DNA of 64,000 nucleotides from Rhodobacter sp. SY28-1. Its GTDB lineage: Bacteria > Pseudomonadota > Alphaproteobacteria > Rhodobacterales > Rhodobacteraceae. This document shows positions 37,746 through 47,679 of the stretch, piece by piece (within the stretch, counting starts at the first letter, position 1; each line of letters starts with the position of its first letter). The translations under genes and the position numbers were made by a program. The stretch spans positions 496,001 to 560,000 of the forward strand of contig NZ_STGH01000001.1 in the NCBI RefSeq assembly GCF_005222785.1, read 5' to 3'. The notes under the pieces are model-generated. The model did not search any database. It had not been told where the DNA came from and saw only the letters and a program-made list of their open reading frames with translations.

Positions 37746-38654
37746 TTACCCCGGCCGCACCACCGCGGTGCTTTGCGCCGACCGGATGAAGTTCGACGCC
37801 GGCACGGTCAGTGGCGCCCCTTTGCGCCAGGCCAGACCCACCTGCACCGACGGCAGATCGCCCGAGACATCCCGGATCTCGATCCGGTCGCCTTCAAGGC
37901 TCCAGGGCCGGTAGACGAGGCTGGGCAGGATCGCTAGCCCCGCGCCGGTCGCCACCAGCGACCGCACCGCCTCGACGCTGCGGGTCCGGAAGGCGATCTG
38001 CGGCTTCACCGGCAGGGCCGCGGTCAGGCGGCGGGTGGATTCCTCGATCTCGTCCACCATCAGCTGGATCATCGGCGACCCTGCAAGTTCTTCCAGCGCA
38101 ATGCTTTCCTGCTGCGCGAGCGGATGGCCAAGGGGAAGCCACAGCCGGTAAGGCGATACCAGCAGGGTTTCCACGTTGAGCGCCATCCGGTCGTGGACCG
38201 ATGAGGTCAGCAGGACCGCCACGTCCAGCTCTCCACCGATCAGCAGATGCTGCAGATAGTCGCCGCTGTCCTCGATCACGGTCAATTCGACCTGGGGATA
38301 GGCGCGGCGATAGCGTTGCAGGATGTCCGACAGCACATATCCCGCGACAAGGCTGGTCACCCCCAGCGACAGGCGGCCCTTTGCGGTTTCGGCCTCGGTC
38401 TGGAACGTGGTGCGCGCCGTGGCCACATCGGCCAGGATCTGCCGGGCATGGCGCAGGAAGGCTGACCCCTTGTGCGTCAGCATGATGCCCCGCGCCTGCC
38501 GGTCGAACAGGACCACGCCCAGATCGTCCTCCAGCCCGCGAATCGCCTCGGTCACCGAGGACTGGCTGATCGACAGGGCCCGCGCGGCCCCCGACACCGA
38601 CCCGGCCTCGGCGGCGCCGACGAAGAATTGAAGCTGGCGCAGAGTGAATGCCAT
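37746..38654 (-). CDS. LysR-family transcriptional regulator
   Basis: The start at ATG 38654 (MAFTLRQLQFFVGAAEAGSV) gives 302 residues; a longer frame to 38705 lacks family similarity. The N-terminal winged helix-turn-helix (ARALSISQSSVTEAIRGLED) is followed by a LysR substrate domain (RLSLGVTSLVAGYVLSDILQ). It is divergent from a DUF606 transporter; three GATAG/CTATC half-sites sit between them, suggesting that it controls that gene and itself. Ligand unknown. Confidence 0.87.
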   Translation of the reverse strand: MAFTLRQLQFFVGAAEAGSVSGAARALSISQSSVTEAIRGLEDDLGVVLFDRQARGIMLTHKGSAFLRHARQILADVATARTTFQTEAETAKGRLSLGVTSLVAGYVLSDILQRYRRAYPQVELTVIEDSGDYLQHLLIGGELDVAVLLTSSVHDRMALNVETLLVSPYRLWLPLGHPLAQQESIALEELAGSPMIQLMVDEIEESTRRLTAALPVKPQIAFRTRSVEAVRSLVATGAGLAILPSLVYRPWSLEGDRIEIRDVSGDLPSVQVGLAWRKGAPLTVPASNFIRSAQSTAVVRPG

Positions 38655-38664
38655 CGGAAACCAC

Positions 38665-38695
38665 GATAGGATCAAGGATACTATCTGACCGATAG
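38665..38695. promoter_or_regulatory. Candidate LysR operator: three GATAG/CTATC half-sites
   Basis: GATAG (38665-38669), CTATC (38681-38685) and GATAG (38691-38695) give two inverted pairs, with spacers of 11 and 5 nt. They lie 11-41 bp from the regulator start, where LysR-type recognition and activation sites are usually found. Confidence 0.5.
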
Positions 38696-38767
38696 ATGGA
38701 TACATGGCAAGGGTTGCGGTGTCCTTCCCGCTGTGGCTTTGTGGCGAAAAACGAAACGGAGGCGGGG

Positions 38768-39202
38768 ATGTTCTGGGTATTGTTGGCAGTTGTGCTGGGT
38801 GGCGTGGCCATTGCCTTGCAGGCGCCGGTCAATGCTGCGCTGGCGCGCGAACTCGGCGGCCCGGTCCCTGCTGCAGCCGTGTCCTTTGGCGTGGGGTTCG
38901 TCGTCCTTTTCGTGATCGCGATGGCACAAGGGCAGGGTGCGACCTTCCTGAAACTGCCGCAGGTCCCGGCATGGACGCTGATCGGCGGCTGCTTCGGTGC
39001 CTGGTATGTCCTGAGCGCAGTCTGGGGCGTTTCGCAGCTTGGCGTGCTGACAATGGTCGCGGCGCTGATCCTAGGCCAGATGACCGCGGCGATGGTGATC
39101 GACGCGACCGGCGCGCTTGGCGTCACCGCGCGCGAGATCACGCCGACCCGGATCGCCGCTGCCGGGCTGGTGATGGCCGGGCTGATTCTGTCGTGGGCCT
39201 AG
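38768..39202 (+). CDS. DUF606 (YdcZ-type) small DMT transporter
   Basis: From ATG 38768 (MFWVLLAVVLGGVAIALQAP) the protein has 144 residues and five hydrophobic helices, with the DUF606 features APVNAALARELGGPV and VLTMVAALILGQMTAA. A GGAGG site precedes this start; the upstream in-frame start at 38696 would put the LysR half-site region inside the gene. Such proteins may work as dimers; the substrate is unknown. It overlaps the next, convergent gene by 4 bp. Confidence 0.8.
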   Translation: MFWVLLAVVLGGVAIALQAPVNAALARELGGPVPAAAVSFGVGFVVLFVIAMAQGQGATFLKLPQVPAWTLIGGCFGAWYVLSAVWGVSQLGVLTMVAALILGQMTAAMVIDATGALGVTAREITPTRIAAAGLVMAGLILSWA

Positions 39203-39522
39203 GCGGCCAGCCAGCGCCCCTCCGCCTCGACCCTCCACGGCGCGGCAATCGGCGGCGGCGGCGCACCGTCTTGCCAGAAGCACAGCCGCAGGTGCTCGAC
39301 AGCCTCACCCTCGGCGACGAGCGTCCAGTCCATGTGGAACCCGTCGATCAACAGTCCCTCGGCGTAGAACACGATCTCTTCGGCCTCCAGCGCCTCGGAC
39401 GGAGAGGAGTCCCAGCCGTCCACCCCGCCCCAGAACACCAGGGCCTCAACGTCGCGATGCTTGCGGATGATCTTCGCCAGCGGGGCAAGGAAGGCCTCGA
39501 CCGGGGTCATTTCCTTCGCCAT
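39199..39522 (-). CDS. Conserved-looking hypothetical protein, 107 aa
   Basis: The acidic, Trp-rich protein begins MAKEMTPVEAFLAPLAKIIR and has VFWGGVDGWDSSPSE and an alternating strand pattern. No signal peptide or membrane segment. I do not recognise a family. Its start overlaps the stop of the GAF gene by one base, so the two probably form a unit. Confidence 0.6.
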   Translation of the reverse strand: MAKEMTPVEAFLAPLAKIIRKHRDVEALVFWGGVDGWDSSPSEALEAEEIVFYAEGLLIDGFHMDWTLVAEGEAVEHLRLCFWQDGAPPPPIAAPWRVEAEGRWLAA

Positions 39523-39944
39523 CAGCGCAACTCGGCCGCCAGCGCCGGTGCGGCGGCGGCCACCAGTGCCTCATAGGCGGCAAGCTTCTCGGGCGTGAAA
39601 TGACCGGCTTCGGCCAGGATGTTCACGGTTCCCAGCACCCGGTCCCCATCCACTACCGGCACGTTGATGCAGGAGCCAAGGCCAAGGGAGACGATCAGCG
39701 CGTGATCGAAGAAATACTTGGCGAATTCCGGCGGGGTATTCGCGACAAAGGTCCGCCGTCCGGCAATGGTGGTGTCGTACCAGCCATCCTTTTCCATCGG
39801 CTTGGTCCCCGACACCGGGTATTCCTTCGGATGCGAGGTGAAGACCCGCGCGAACAGCGCCTTCTCCTCCTCCAGCCTGGTCACGGTGAACAGCCGGGTG
39901 CCCAACGCGGCGCAGCGGGCGTGAAGGTCGGTGATTGCGGTCAA
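39522..39944 (-). CDS. GAF-domain protein
   Basis: The 140-residue protein is essentially one GAF domain: TRLFTVTRLEEEKALFARVF at the start and the core SLGLGSCINVPVVDGDRVLG with its following TVNILAEAGHFTPEK. There is no output domain, so it is a stand-alone sensor or a degenerate enzyme. Ligand unknown. Confidence 0.75.
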   Translation of the reverse strand: MTAITDLHARCAALGTRLFTVTRLEEEKALFARVFTSHPKEYPVSGTKPMEKDGWYDTTIAGRRTFVANTPPEFAKYFFDHALIVSLGLGSCINVPVVDGDRVLGTVNILAEAGHFTPEKLAAYEALVAAAAPALAAELR

Positions 39945-40036
39945 GGCCCGGCTCCGGAATTGCGCCTGATCAAGGCGGGTGAAATGCGTGCGGGTATTCT
40001 CGGTTCAAGTCAGGCAGTGTCAATGCGGGGGACGTC

Positions 40037-40435
40037 TTGCAATACGAAGTCAGCGCACGGCGGGTAGATGCGACGGGGAGTCTGGCCACCAGCCACGGCG
40101 CCGAGGTTTCGTTGGCGACCGACCTGGAAGGCCGCAAGGACGCGCTGAACCCGGTGGAGCTTTTGCTCTCGGCGCTGGCCGCCTGCATGATCAAGGGGGC
40201 GGAGCGGGTGCTGCCGACGCTGAAGTTCCAGCTGAACGGGATGCGCGTGGCCTTGCAGGCCGACCGGCAGGATGCGCCGCCAAAGCTGACGGCGATTCGG
40301 TATGAGATTACGGTCGACACGCCCGAAAGCGATGCGCGGCTTGACCTTCTGCATCGCAACATCCTGAAATACGGGACAATCTCGAACACTCTATCCGCCG
40401 CCGTCCCCTTGACCGGGACCATCCGCCGGGCGTGA
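40037..40435 (+). CDS. OsmC family protein
   Basis: The 132-residue protein has the OsmC/Ohr fold: KDALNPVELLLSALAACMIK with one central cysteine, and a C-terminal LLHRNILKYGTISNTLS. OsmC relatives reduce organic hydroperoxides with two cysteines; here only the AACM cysteine is visible, so a peroxidase role is doubtful. TTG at 40037 is used as start behind GGGGGA; no in-frame ATG is near. Confidence 0.75.
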   Translation: MQYEVSARRVDATGSLATSHGAEVSLATDLEGRKDALNPVELLLSALAACMIKGAERVLPTLKFQLNGMRVALQADRQDAPPKLTAIRYEITVDTPESDARLDLLHRNILKYGTISNTLSAAVPLTGTIRRA

Positions 40436-40464
40436 GGCGCCGATTTCTTCGAAGAAATCGGGGC

Positions 40465-41478
40465 CTAGCGCCGGGTCATCGCGATGCGGATCAGCGCGCG
40501 TTCCATAACGGCCATACCGGGTGCCTTGCTGGTAGAGCGCAGCATCAGGTCGGTCTCGACCAGCACCGCCACGGCAGATTCCAGCGCGCGGGTGCCCCAT
40601 TGTCCGGCCTGCCGACCCATCGCGTCCTTCTGCTTGAAGTTCACGCGGGCCTTCTGGATGCCGACACCCGGCCCCTGCGGGTCGGTTGCGGCGGCGTGCA
40701 GGATGCGGAAATGCCGCAGCGCGCCGATGCAGATGGTGACCGGCAGCACGCCCTGACCCTCCAGCCGCCGGAACAAGGGGCCAATGGCGGCGCTGCGGGC
40801 CTCGGCCACGGCGTCGATCAGGTCGTCGACCTCGGCCTCGATCGTCGCCGGGGCCATGGCGGCAACGTCGGCGGGGGTCAGGGGCGTGGGGTCGCCCCAC
40901 TTGTACAGCGCGATCTTCTCCAGCGTCTGGCGGAAGTCACCGGGGTCAAGTGCCCGCGCGAGGGTGTTCAGATCGTTCATCGCTTCGCGGTCAATGTCGC
41001 GCAGACCCGCCTTCCTCAGCGCCTCCTCGATCTCTTCCCGGCTGGGCGGATCGTCGTAAAGCCCGATGCTGACCGCATTCGGGTGCTTTTCGAACAGCGT
41101 CTTCAGCGCGGATTTGCCGGTCAGACCCCCTGCCGTGATGACGATCACCGCATCGCCCGGTTTCCATTCCTTCAGCGCGGTGGCGATGGTGTCAGAGAGA
41201 CCGTCCGTCGCATCCTCGACAAAGGCCACGCGCGGGCCGGGGAAGAAGCCCACGGCCTTGATTGCATCCAGGAGGAGGCTTGCGTCCTTGCGCAGATCAC
41301 CCCCGGACATCCGGGTCAGGCGCATTTCGGCCTCGCCCTCCGGCCCGACCAGCGCGGCAATGGCGTCCTGCCGTTTCAGCGCCACCCGCATGGCATCGGC
41401 CCCGAAGATCAGCAGCCCGGCGCGGCCTGGATCGGGCTTTGCGCAATACCGGGCGGCCTCGACCCCCTTCAGGATCAT
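40465..41478 (-). CDS. holA: DNA polymerase III delta subunit (HolA)
   Basis: The 337-residue clamp-loader delta subunit opens the beta clamp. Landmarks are LLIFGADAMRVALKRQDAI at the N-terminal wrench domain, VIVITAGGLTGKSALKTLFE and the C-terminal collar helices (ATIEAEVDDLIDAVAEARS). It overlaps lptE by 4 bp, giving the leuS-lptE-holA order common in alphaproteobacteria. Confidence 0.88.
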   Translation of the reverse strand: MILKGVEAARYCAKPDPGRAGLLIFGADAMRVALKRQDAIAALVGPEGEAEMRLTRMSGGDLRKDASLLLDAIKAVGFFPGPRVAFVEDATDGLSDTIATALKEWKPGDAVIVITAGGLTGKSALKTLFEKHPNAVSIGLYDDPPSREEIEEALRKAGLRDIDREAMNDLNTLARALDPGDFRQTLEKIALYKWGDPTPLTPADVAAMAPATIEAEVDDLIDAVAEARSAAIGPLFRRLEGQGVLPVTICIGALRHFRILHAAATDPQGPGVGIQKARVNFKQKDAMGRQAGQWGTRALESAVAVLVETDLMLRSTSKAPGMAVMERALIRIAMTRR

Positions 41479-41951
41479 GGCAGGCTGGCGGAAGCGGCGA
41501 TCAGCCGAGCAACGATCTGGTCAGCCAGGATGCGCATCAGCCGGTAAGCGGCGTCTTCCTCGGCGGCAAGCCCGGCAACGGTGGACCCGGTGGCGGAATA
41601 GGCGGTGAAGCTTTGGACTCGTCCGCCGGTCACCCGGGTGCCCGACGTGCGGTCGGTCAGAGCATAATCGACGACGCCTTTCACATTGTAGCGCGTGATC
41701 TTGTTGTCGGCGGTGATGCCGACGCCCACGGTTTCCGTGGTGATGGTATAGGCGAGATCGTACTTCGGGTTCTCCGGGCGGCCGAGCCGTTCTTCCAGCC
41801 GTTCGACCAGGTCAAAGCCGTTCTTGTCGGACGGGTCCTGGACATAGACGGTTTCCAGAAGGGCCGTCGCCGGGCCGTTCGGTGCCAGTGCCGGGGTAAA
41901 GCCGCAGGCGGCAAGGGCCAGCGGGGCAAGGACGACGAACCGACGGCTCAC
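41475..41951 (-). CDS. lptE: LPS-assembly lipoprotein LptE
   Basis: From GTG 41951 (VSRRFVVLAPLALAACGFTP) the protein has 158 residues with a lipobox LAAC, so it is an outer-membrane lipoprotein that plugs LptD. An ATG at 42011 in frame would overlap leuS and add a charged tail before the signal peptide; AGGAACGGG ahead of 41951 supports the shorter start. TGSTVAGLAAEEDAAYRLMR is typical of the family. It sits between leuS and holA. Confidence 0.85.
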   Translation of the reverse strand: MSRRFVVLAPLALAACGFTPALAPNGPATALLETVYVQDPSDKNGFDLVERLEERLGRPENPKYDLAYTITTETVGVGITADNKITRYNVKGVVDYALTDRTSGTRVTGGRVQSFTAYSATGSTVAGLAAEEDAAYRLMRILADQIVARLIAASASLP

Positions 41952-41997
41952 CGCCCGTTCCTGGGCAGGGAAGCGATCGGTGATGCGGTCTTTTCGA

Positions 41998-44625
41998 TCA
42001 GACGACGACATTGATGATGCGGCCCGGCACGACGATGATCTTCTTCACCGGCTGACCGGCAAGGAACCTGACCACATCCTCATCCGCCAGCGCCAGCTTT
42101 TCAACCTCTGCCGCGGGCATATCCTTCGGCACGCTGATTTCCGCCCGGCGCTTGCCGTTGATCTGGATCGGCAGGATCACGGTGTCATCGACCAGCAAAG
42201 CCGGGTCCGCTTTGGGCCAGGCGGCTTGCGCGCACAGGCCCGCACCACCTTGCAGCACCCAGATTTCCTCGGACAGATGCGGTGTCATCGGCGACATCAG
42301 CCGGGCCAGCGTCCGGATCGCCTCGCGCATCACCGGCGTCGAGGCATTTGCCTTCGCGATGGTGTTGGTGAACCCATACAGAGCGGCGATGGCCTTGTTG
42401 AAGGCAAAGCCCTCGATTCCCTTCGTGACTTCGTCGATCGCCTTGGCCGTGGCCTTTACTAGTGCTGCGTCCCCTTCGCCCTGATGGTCGGCGGGCATCT
42501 GGCTAATGCGGTCGCACAGGCCCCAGACCCGGGAAAGGTGCTTGAACGCGGCCTCGGCCCCGGCGGAGGTCCATTCCACGTCGCGTTCGGGGGGGGAATC
42601 CGACATCACGAACCAGCGCGCGGTGTCCGCGCCGAACTGGGCGATGATGTTCATCGGGTCGACGACATTCTTCTTCGATTTCGACATCTTGGCCGAGGGG
42701 ATGACCTCGACCAGAATTCCCTCGTCGCTCAGGGCGCGGATGAAGGCGTCGACGTCGTCGATCATGTCCACCGGCGGCGGCACATCGCCCAGCACGACGA
42801 TCCGGCGGTCAGCCACGGTGAAGACGGTCACGTCCTCGGGCAGGTGATAGACCGGGCGGCCCTGCGCGTCGGTGGTCTTGTAGATTTCGTGCGTCACCAT
42901 CCCTTGGGTGAACAGCGCGTTGAACGGCTCGATGGCCTTCTGCGGCAGATGCCCCGTCTTCTGCATCGCCCGGGCAAAGAACCGGGAATACAGCAGGTGC
43001 AGGATCGCATGCTCGATCCCGCCGATGTACTGGTCGACGTTCATCCAGTAATCGGCATCTTCCAGCACCGTGGGAGTCGTCGCGCGGGGCGCGGTAAAGC
43101 GGGCGTAGTACCAGGACGAATCGACGAAGGTGTCCATCGTGTCCGTCTCGCGCCGGGCCTTCGCGCCGCATTTCGGGCATGTGCAGTCGCGCCAGGTCGG
43201 GTGACGGTCCAAGGGGTTGCCGGGGACGTCAAAGCTGACGTCATAAGGCAGCTCGATGGGCAGGTTCTTCTTGTCTTCCGGCACCACGCCGCAGGTCGCA
43301 CAGTGGATCACCGGGATCGGGCAGCCCCAATAGCGCTGGCGGGAGACCCCCCAGTCGCGCAGGCGGAACTTGGTCACGCCCTTGCCATAGCCCTGCGTTT
43401 CGGCATGGGCGATGGCCGTGGCAACGCCCTCTTCGCCGGTCTGCACCTTCTCCCCGGCAAAGCCGCGAATGTAGTGGACCTTTTCCGACTTCATGGGCAC
43501 GAAGGCCTCGGCCAGCGCGGCATCGGAGCCATCGGCAGTGAACACCGGCTTGATCGGCAGGCGATACTTGGTCGCAAAGTCGAAGTCGCGCTGGTCGTGC
43601 GCCGGGCAGCCGAAAATCGCGCCGGTGCCATAGTCCATCAGGATGAAGTTGGCGATCCAGACTGGCAGTTCCCAAGCCGGATCAAGCGGATGCTTCACTC
43701 GGATGCCGGTGTCGTAACCGATCTTCTCGGCCGTCTCGATCTCCTCGGCGCTGGTGCCGCCCTTGCGGCAGAGCGCCACGAACTCGGCCACATTCGGATC
43801 GGACTCCAAAGCCTTGGCCAGCGGATGGTCCGGGCTGATCGCGGCAAATGACGCGCCCATCAGCGTGTCGGGGCGGGTCGTATAGACCTCCAGCTTTTCA
43901 AAGCCTTCCGGCGCGCCGACCGTTTCAAACGCAAACTGCAACCCGCGCGACTTTCCAATCCAGTTCGCCTGCATCAGGCGCACCTTCTCGGGCCAGTTGG
44001 TCAGCCCGTCCAGGGCCGACAGCAACTCCTCGGAGTAATCCGAGATCTTGAAGAACCACTGCGTGAGTTCCCGCCGTTCCACGGCAGCGCCCGACCGCCA
44101 GCCCTTGCCGTCGATCACCTGCTCGTTCGCCAGAACCGTCATGTCGACCGGGTCCCAGTTCACCACGGCGGCCTTCCGGTAGACCAGCCCGGCCTCCATC
44201 ATGTCGATGAACATCGCCTGCTGCTGGCCGTAATATTCCGGGTCGCAGGTCGCAAGCTCGCGCGACCAGTCGATGGACAGGCCCAGCGGCTTCATCTGGG
44301 CCTTCATGTCCGCGATGTTGCCGTAGGTCCAGTCCTTCGGATGGCCCCCCCGCTCCATCGCCGCGTTCTCGGCCGGCATCCCGAAGGCGTCCCAGCCCAT
44401 CGGATGCAGCACCGAATAGCCCTGCGCCGCCTTGGTCCGCGCCACGACGTCGCCCATCGTGTAGTTGCGCACATGCCCCATGTGGATGCGGCCCGAGGGA
44501 TAGGGAAACATCTCAAGCACATAGTACTTGGGCTTCAACGGGTCGCGCTTCGCCGTGAACGTCCCCGCCGCCTCCCAGGCAGCTTGCCATTTGGGTTCAA
44601 TCACCGAAGGGTCATAGCGGGACAT
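41998..44625 (-). CDS. leuS: Leucyl-tRNA synthetase (LeuS)
   Basis: The 875-residue class I synthetase charges tRNA-Leu. The HIGH-type motif is HMGH in [17 protein letters not shown] near residue 50; KMSKSKKN is the second catalytic motif. The CP1 editing domain lies in between, with the T-rich [19 protein letters not shown] segment. A C-terminal anticodon-binding domain ends the protein. Length is typical. It leads the leuS-lptE-holA operon. Confidence 0.97.
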   Translation of the reverse strand: MSRYDPSVIEPKWQAAWEAAGTFTAKRDPLKPKYYVLEMFPYPSGRIHMGHVRNYTMGDVVARTKAAQGYSVLHPMGWDAFGMPAENAAMERGGHPKDWTYGNIADMKAQMKPLGLSIDWSRELATCDPEYYGQQQAMFIDMMEAGLVYRKAAVVNWDPVDMTVLANEQVIDGKGWRSGAAVERRELTQWFFKISDYSEELLSALDGLTNWPEKVRLMQANWIGKSRGLQFAFETVGAPEGFEKLEVYTTRPDTLMGASFAAISPDHPLAKALESDPNVAEFVALCRKGGTSAEEIETAEKIGYDTGIRVKHPLDPAWELPVWIANFILMDYGTGAIFGCPAHDQRDFDFATKYRLPIKPVFTADGSDAALAEAFVPMKSEKVHYIRGFAGEKVQTGEEGVATAIAHAETQGYGKGVTKFRLRDWGVSRQRYWGCPIPVIHCATCGVVPEDKKNLPIELPYDVSFDVPGNPLDRHPTWRDCTCPKCGAKARRETDTMDTFVDSSWYYARFTAPRATTPTVLEDADYWMNVDQYIGGIEHAILHLLYSRFFARAMQKTGHLPQKAIEPFNALFTQGMVTHEIYKTTDAQGRPVYHLPEDVTVFTVADRRIVVLGDVPPPVDMIDDVDAFIRALSDEGILVEVIPSAKMSKSKKNVVDPMNIIAQFGADTARWFVMSDSPPERDVEWTSAGAEAAFKHLSRVWGLCDRISQMPADHQGEGDAALVKATAKAIDEVTKGIEGFAFNKAIAALYGFTNTIAKANASTPVMREAIRTLARLMSPMTPHLSEEIWVLQGGAGLCAQAAWPKADPALLVDDTVILPIQINGKRRAEISVPKDMPAAEVEKLALADEDVVRFLAGQPVKKIIVVPGRIINVVV

Positions 44626-44665
44626 CAGGGGCCTCGTGCGGATTTCCGCGCGGAATTACACATTT

Positions 44666-44696
44666 AAGCCGGGAAAGGTCCACCCCTTCCCGGCTT
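44666..44696. terminator. Hairpin between the DUF3576 and leuS genes
   Basis: A perfect 10-bp stem AAGCCGGGAA/TTCCCGGCTT with an 11-nt loop lies in the 101-bp gap downstream of the DUF3576 stop. No strong T-run follows, but the A/T-rich edges make it a plausible intrinsic terminator for the DUF3576 transcript. Confidence 0.55.
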
Positions 44697-44726
44697 GCGA
44701 TTGACTGGAAAAGGGACCGGGTGCCC

Positions 44727-45275
44727 TTAAAGCTTGCTGTCGCGGATGCGAAGCTGCCGGGCGCGGGTCAGGATCGCGTCCTCGATGGCCCGCACGGTTT
44801 CCGGCGCGACCGAACTGCCGCCCTGGCCCTGCACCGCAACCTTCAGGCTGCGGGCATCCAGCGCCGGGTCCTGCACATAGATCGTCGCGCGATAGGCCCG
44901 ACCGCCCCCCGGAGGCCGACCATAGCCGGTCACGATGACGCCGGTGAACGGGTCGACCGATTCGATGGGCAGGAAGTTCAGCACTTCCAGGCTGGCCTGC
45001 CAGATGTACTTGTTGACCTCGACCGTGGTGTTCGGGTTGTCGGACGCCGAGAACAGGTCCCAGATCGTCGACCCCTTCTCCTCGCGGTCGGGGTTCGCCG
45101 CCGCGTTGGCCGCGCGCTGGGCATCGGCACGTTCCTTGCGGGTCATCTGGTCTTCGGTCGGGATGGAACCGCGCTTGCCGAACAGGTTGCCGCTGCCAAT
45201 TCCGCCGCCACAGGCAGAGAGCGTGAAGGCGAGCCCTGTTACCAGCGCCGCTTTGCTGAGTTGATGCAAGATCAT
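44727..45275 (-). CDS. DUF3576 lipoprotein
   Basis: The 182-residue protein has a lipoprotein signal (ALVTGLAFTLSACGGG) and the DUF3576 domain (NKYIWQASLEVLNFLPIESV, PFTGVIVTGYGRPPGG). Members occur widely in alphaproteobacteria next to leuS-lptE-holA; the function is unknown, though the neighbourhood points to the outer membrane. Confidence 0.82.
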   Translation of the reverse strand: MILHQLSKAALVTGLAFTLSACGGGIGSGNLFGKRGSIPTEDQMTRKERADAQRAANAAANPDREEKGSTIWDLFSASDNPNTTVEVNKYIWQASLEVLNFLPIESVDPFTGVIVTGYGRPPGGGRAYRATIYVQDPALDARSLKVAVQGQGGSSVAPETVRAIEDAILTRARQLRIRDSKL

Positions 45276-45533
45276 CCGGCCATCCTTCGTACCCTTGCCT
45301 GCTGTCTAGCCGAGCCTCCGGGGCCTGCCAAGGCCTTTCGCGCCTGCCTTGCGCGTGTGCAGCGACCGTGGCGACAGGGGTTGTCCGGAACCTGTGGCAT
45401 AGCTGCACCAACTTTCCGGGGATTTCGCCCTTTCTGCTCCCAGTCGTTGCAATCGGGGGCGTCACGGTGGAAATACGATCCATTCCCCTGCGGATTCCCC
45501 TGCGGCGGGCTTACCTTGAAGAAAGAGGGAAAC

Positions 45534-46460
45534 ATGAAAAAGATTCTTCTCGCGACCAGCGCGTTCGCTCTGATGGCTGGCGCTGCCTCCGCGGAAATCG
45601 CCCTGTCGGGTTCGGCCCGCATGGGTCTGGTGTACTTCGATGATGGTGCCGACTCGTCCACCACGTTCAACTCGCGCGTTCGGATCGTGTTCACCGCTTC
45701 GGGCGAAACCGACACCGGTCTGTCGTTCGGCGCTTCGGTGCGTCATGACCAGGACGATGCTCCGTGCGACGGCTACTGCAACGGCGACAACACCGTGTTC
45801 ATCTCGGGCGCTTTCGGCAAGCTGACCATGGGCGACGTTTCGGGCGCTGCTGATGCTCTCGTTGGCCAAGTGTCGGGCGTCGGCTACGGCCCGCTGGATG
45901 CCGCTCAGGAGATCAACTTCATCGGCACCAACAAGACCGCAGTGTACTACGAGTACTCCTCGGGCGCGTTCACCTTCGGTCTGGGCGCTGGCCAGCAGGA
46001 AACCGCTCGTGACACGCTGAACGTTGGCGTGAAGTATGCTGCTGACGGCTACTCGGTTGCCCTGGCTTGGGAAAACGAAGATGACGGCGTGAACGACAAC
46101 GACATGGTGTCGCTGGGCGCTTCGGCGACCTTCGGCGCTGCTACGGTGAAAGCCCGCGTTTCTGATCTGGACGTCGCTGGCGCTGACACCGACGTGATGT
46201 ACGCTCTCTCGGTGGACTACACGGCCGGTGCGACGACCTTCACCGCCTTCTACACCGATTACGGCAACGTCGAGAACGTCACCACGTTCAACGCAAACGA
46301 CCTTGTCGACCCGGCTTCGACCGACACCCAGCACATCGGCATCGGTATTGCCTATGACCTGGGCGGCGGCGCTACCGTTGCTGGCTCGATCATCTCGCAG
46401 CAGAACGATGGCATCGACGACGCCATGGGTGCCGACCTCGGCCTGAAGTTCTCGTTCTAA
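45534..46460 (+). CDS. Outer-membrane porin, tandem copy 1
   Basis: The ATG at 45534 behind GAAAGAGGG gives 308 residues with a signal peptide (MKKILLATSAFALMAGAASA, cleaved before EIALSG). The mature chain is an alternating beta-strand porin ending GLKFSF, with the terminal Phe needed for outer-membrane assembly. The first 110 residues match copy 2 nearly word for word (RVRIVFTASGETDTGL, FGASVRHDQDDAP, VFISGAFGKLTMGDV). A Rho-independent terminator follows. A longer frame upstream from 44721 is spurious. Confidence 0.9.
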   Translation: MKKILLATSAFALMAGAASAEIALSGSARMGLVYFDDGADSSTTFNSRVRIVFTASGETDTGLSFGASVRHDQDDAPCDGYCNGDNTVFISGAFGKLTMGDVSGAADALVGQVSGVGYGPLDAAQEINFIGTNKTAVYYEYSSGAFTFGLGAGQQETARDTLNVGVKYAADGYSVALAWENEDDGVNDNDMVSLGASATFGAATVKARVSDLDVAGADTDVMYALSVDYTAGATTFTAFYTDYGNVENVTTFNANDLVDPASTDTQHIGIGIAYDLGGGATVAGSIISQQNDGIDDAMGADLGLKFSF

Positions 46461-46483
46461 TCCTTCGGGATCAGACGATACGG

Positions 46484-46514
46484 AAAGAGCGGGCATTGCC
46501 CGCTCTTTTCTTTT
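46484..46514 (+). terminator. Rho-independent terminator of porin 1
   Basis: An 11-bp stem AAAGAGCGGGC/GCCCGCTCTTT with a 3-nt loop is followed by TCTTTT. The 43 nt from 46472 to 46514 differ at one position from the block after porin 2. Confidence 0.93.
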
Positions 46515-46640
46515 CTGCAGCAGGGCTGTGGCGTCCGGAACACTGCTCCTGCCAATTGTGCAACACCGATGCGCGGATTCTTGCCAAGACCCGCCGGTTC
46601 TGGTGCTGTCACAATCAGGTTTGCAACAGGAAAAACCAAA

Positions 46641-47657
46641 ATGAAGCAGCTCCTTGCATCTACCGCGATCCTCGCATTCTGCGCAGGCGCAGCCTCGGCC
46701 GAGATCGCTCTCTCCGGTTCGGCCCGGATGGGTATCGTCAGTGACTTCGGCGATACCGACGCACAATTCTCCAGCCGTGTCCGCATCGTGTTCACCGCTT
46801 CCGGCGAAACCGATACCGGCCTGGCCTTCGGCGCTTCGGTGCGTCACGACCAGGACGATGCTCCGGGCGACGGCTACCTGAACGGCGACAACACCGTCTT
46901 CATCTCGGGCGCGTTCGGCAAGCTGACCATGGGCGACGTCGACGGCGCCGCAGCGGCAGCGGTCGGCCAGGTTGACGGCGTCGGCTACACCGGCCTGTCC
47001 GACCACAACGAGATCACCTACATCGCCACCGGCGGGGTGAACTTCAACGGCCCGCTGCCTCCGTTCCCGAGCGTGGACTACTCGACCGACACCTCGGTCC
47101 TGTACGAATACTCCACCGGTCCGGTCTCGATCTACGCCTCGTCGACGCAGCTTGACTATGTCGCGCCGCTTGGTGGTGGCTTTGACGCACAGGCCTACTC
47201 GGTCGCTGGCGCCTACACGATCGACACCTACAAGTTCTCGCTCGGCTATGAAAAGCTGGACTTCGATGCTGTTGGCGGCGGGCCGCTGTTCATCGACGCC
47301 AAGAACTGGGTTGTCGGTGCGGACGCGGGCTTCGGTGCCGTCACCGTCAAGGCGCGCTATTCGCAAGCTGACCTGAACGACAGCAACGTGCTCGCCTACG
47401 AACTTGACCAGTGGGCGCTGTCCGGCACCTACACGGCAGATGCCCTCTCGCTTACGGCCTATGCCTCGTCCAAGGATGGCTCGCTTGACGGCACCGGGAA
47501 CGTCTACTCGGTCGATGCGCTCGGCCTGGGCGCGTCCTATGACCTGGGCGGCGGTGCTGCAGTCTCGGGCGGTGTTGTTCGCCTGGATGAAACCATCGGC
47601 GCGGCCGCTTCTGTGGAAGACACGGCCTACGATCTGGGTCTGACCTTCTCGTTCTGA
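46641..47657 (+). CDS. Outer-membrane porin, tandem copy 2
   Basis: The 338-residue porin starts at ATG 46641 with a signal peptide (MKQLLASTAILAFCAGAASA) and ends GLTFSF. It shares the N-terminal strands and constriction-type acidic motif RHDQDDAPGDGYLNGDNT with copy 1 but then diverges and is 30 residues longer, suggesting different pore loops. Its upstream region shares GTCCGGAAC with the region before porin 1. A strong terminator with nearly the same sequence follows. Confidence 0.9.
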   Translation: MKQLLASTAILAFCAGAASAEIALSGSARMGIVSDFGDTDAQFSSRVRIVFTASGETDTGLAFGASVRHDQDDAPGDGYLNGDNTVFISGAFGKLTMGDVDGAAAAAVGQVDGVGYTGLSDHNEITYIATGGVNFNGPLPPFPSVDYSTDTSVLYEYSTGPVSIYASSTQLDYVAPLGGGFDAQAYSVAGAYTIDTYKFSLGYEKLDFDAVGGGPLFIDAKNWVVGADAGFGAVTVKARYSQADLNDSNVLAYELDQWALSGTYTADALSLTAYASSKDGSLDGTGNVYSVDALGLGASYDLGGGAAVSGGVVRLDETIGAAASVEDTAYDLGLTFSF

Positions 47658-47679
47658 TCCAATCGGACAGACGATACGG

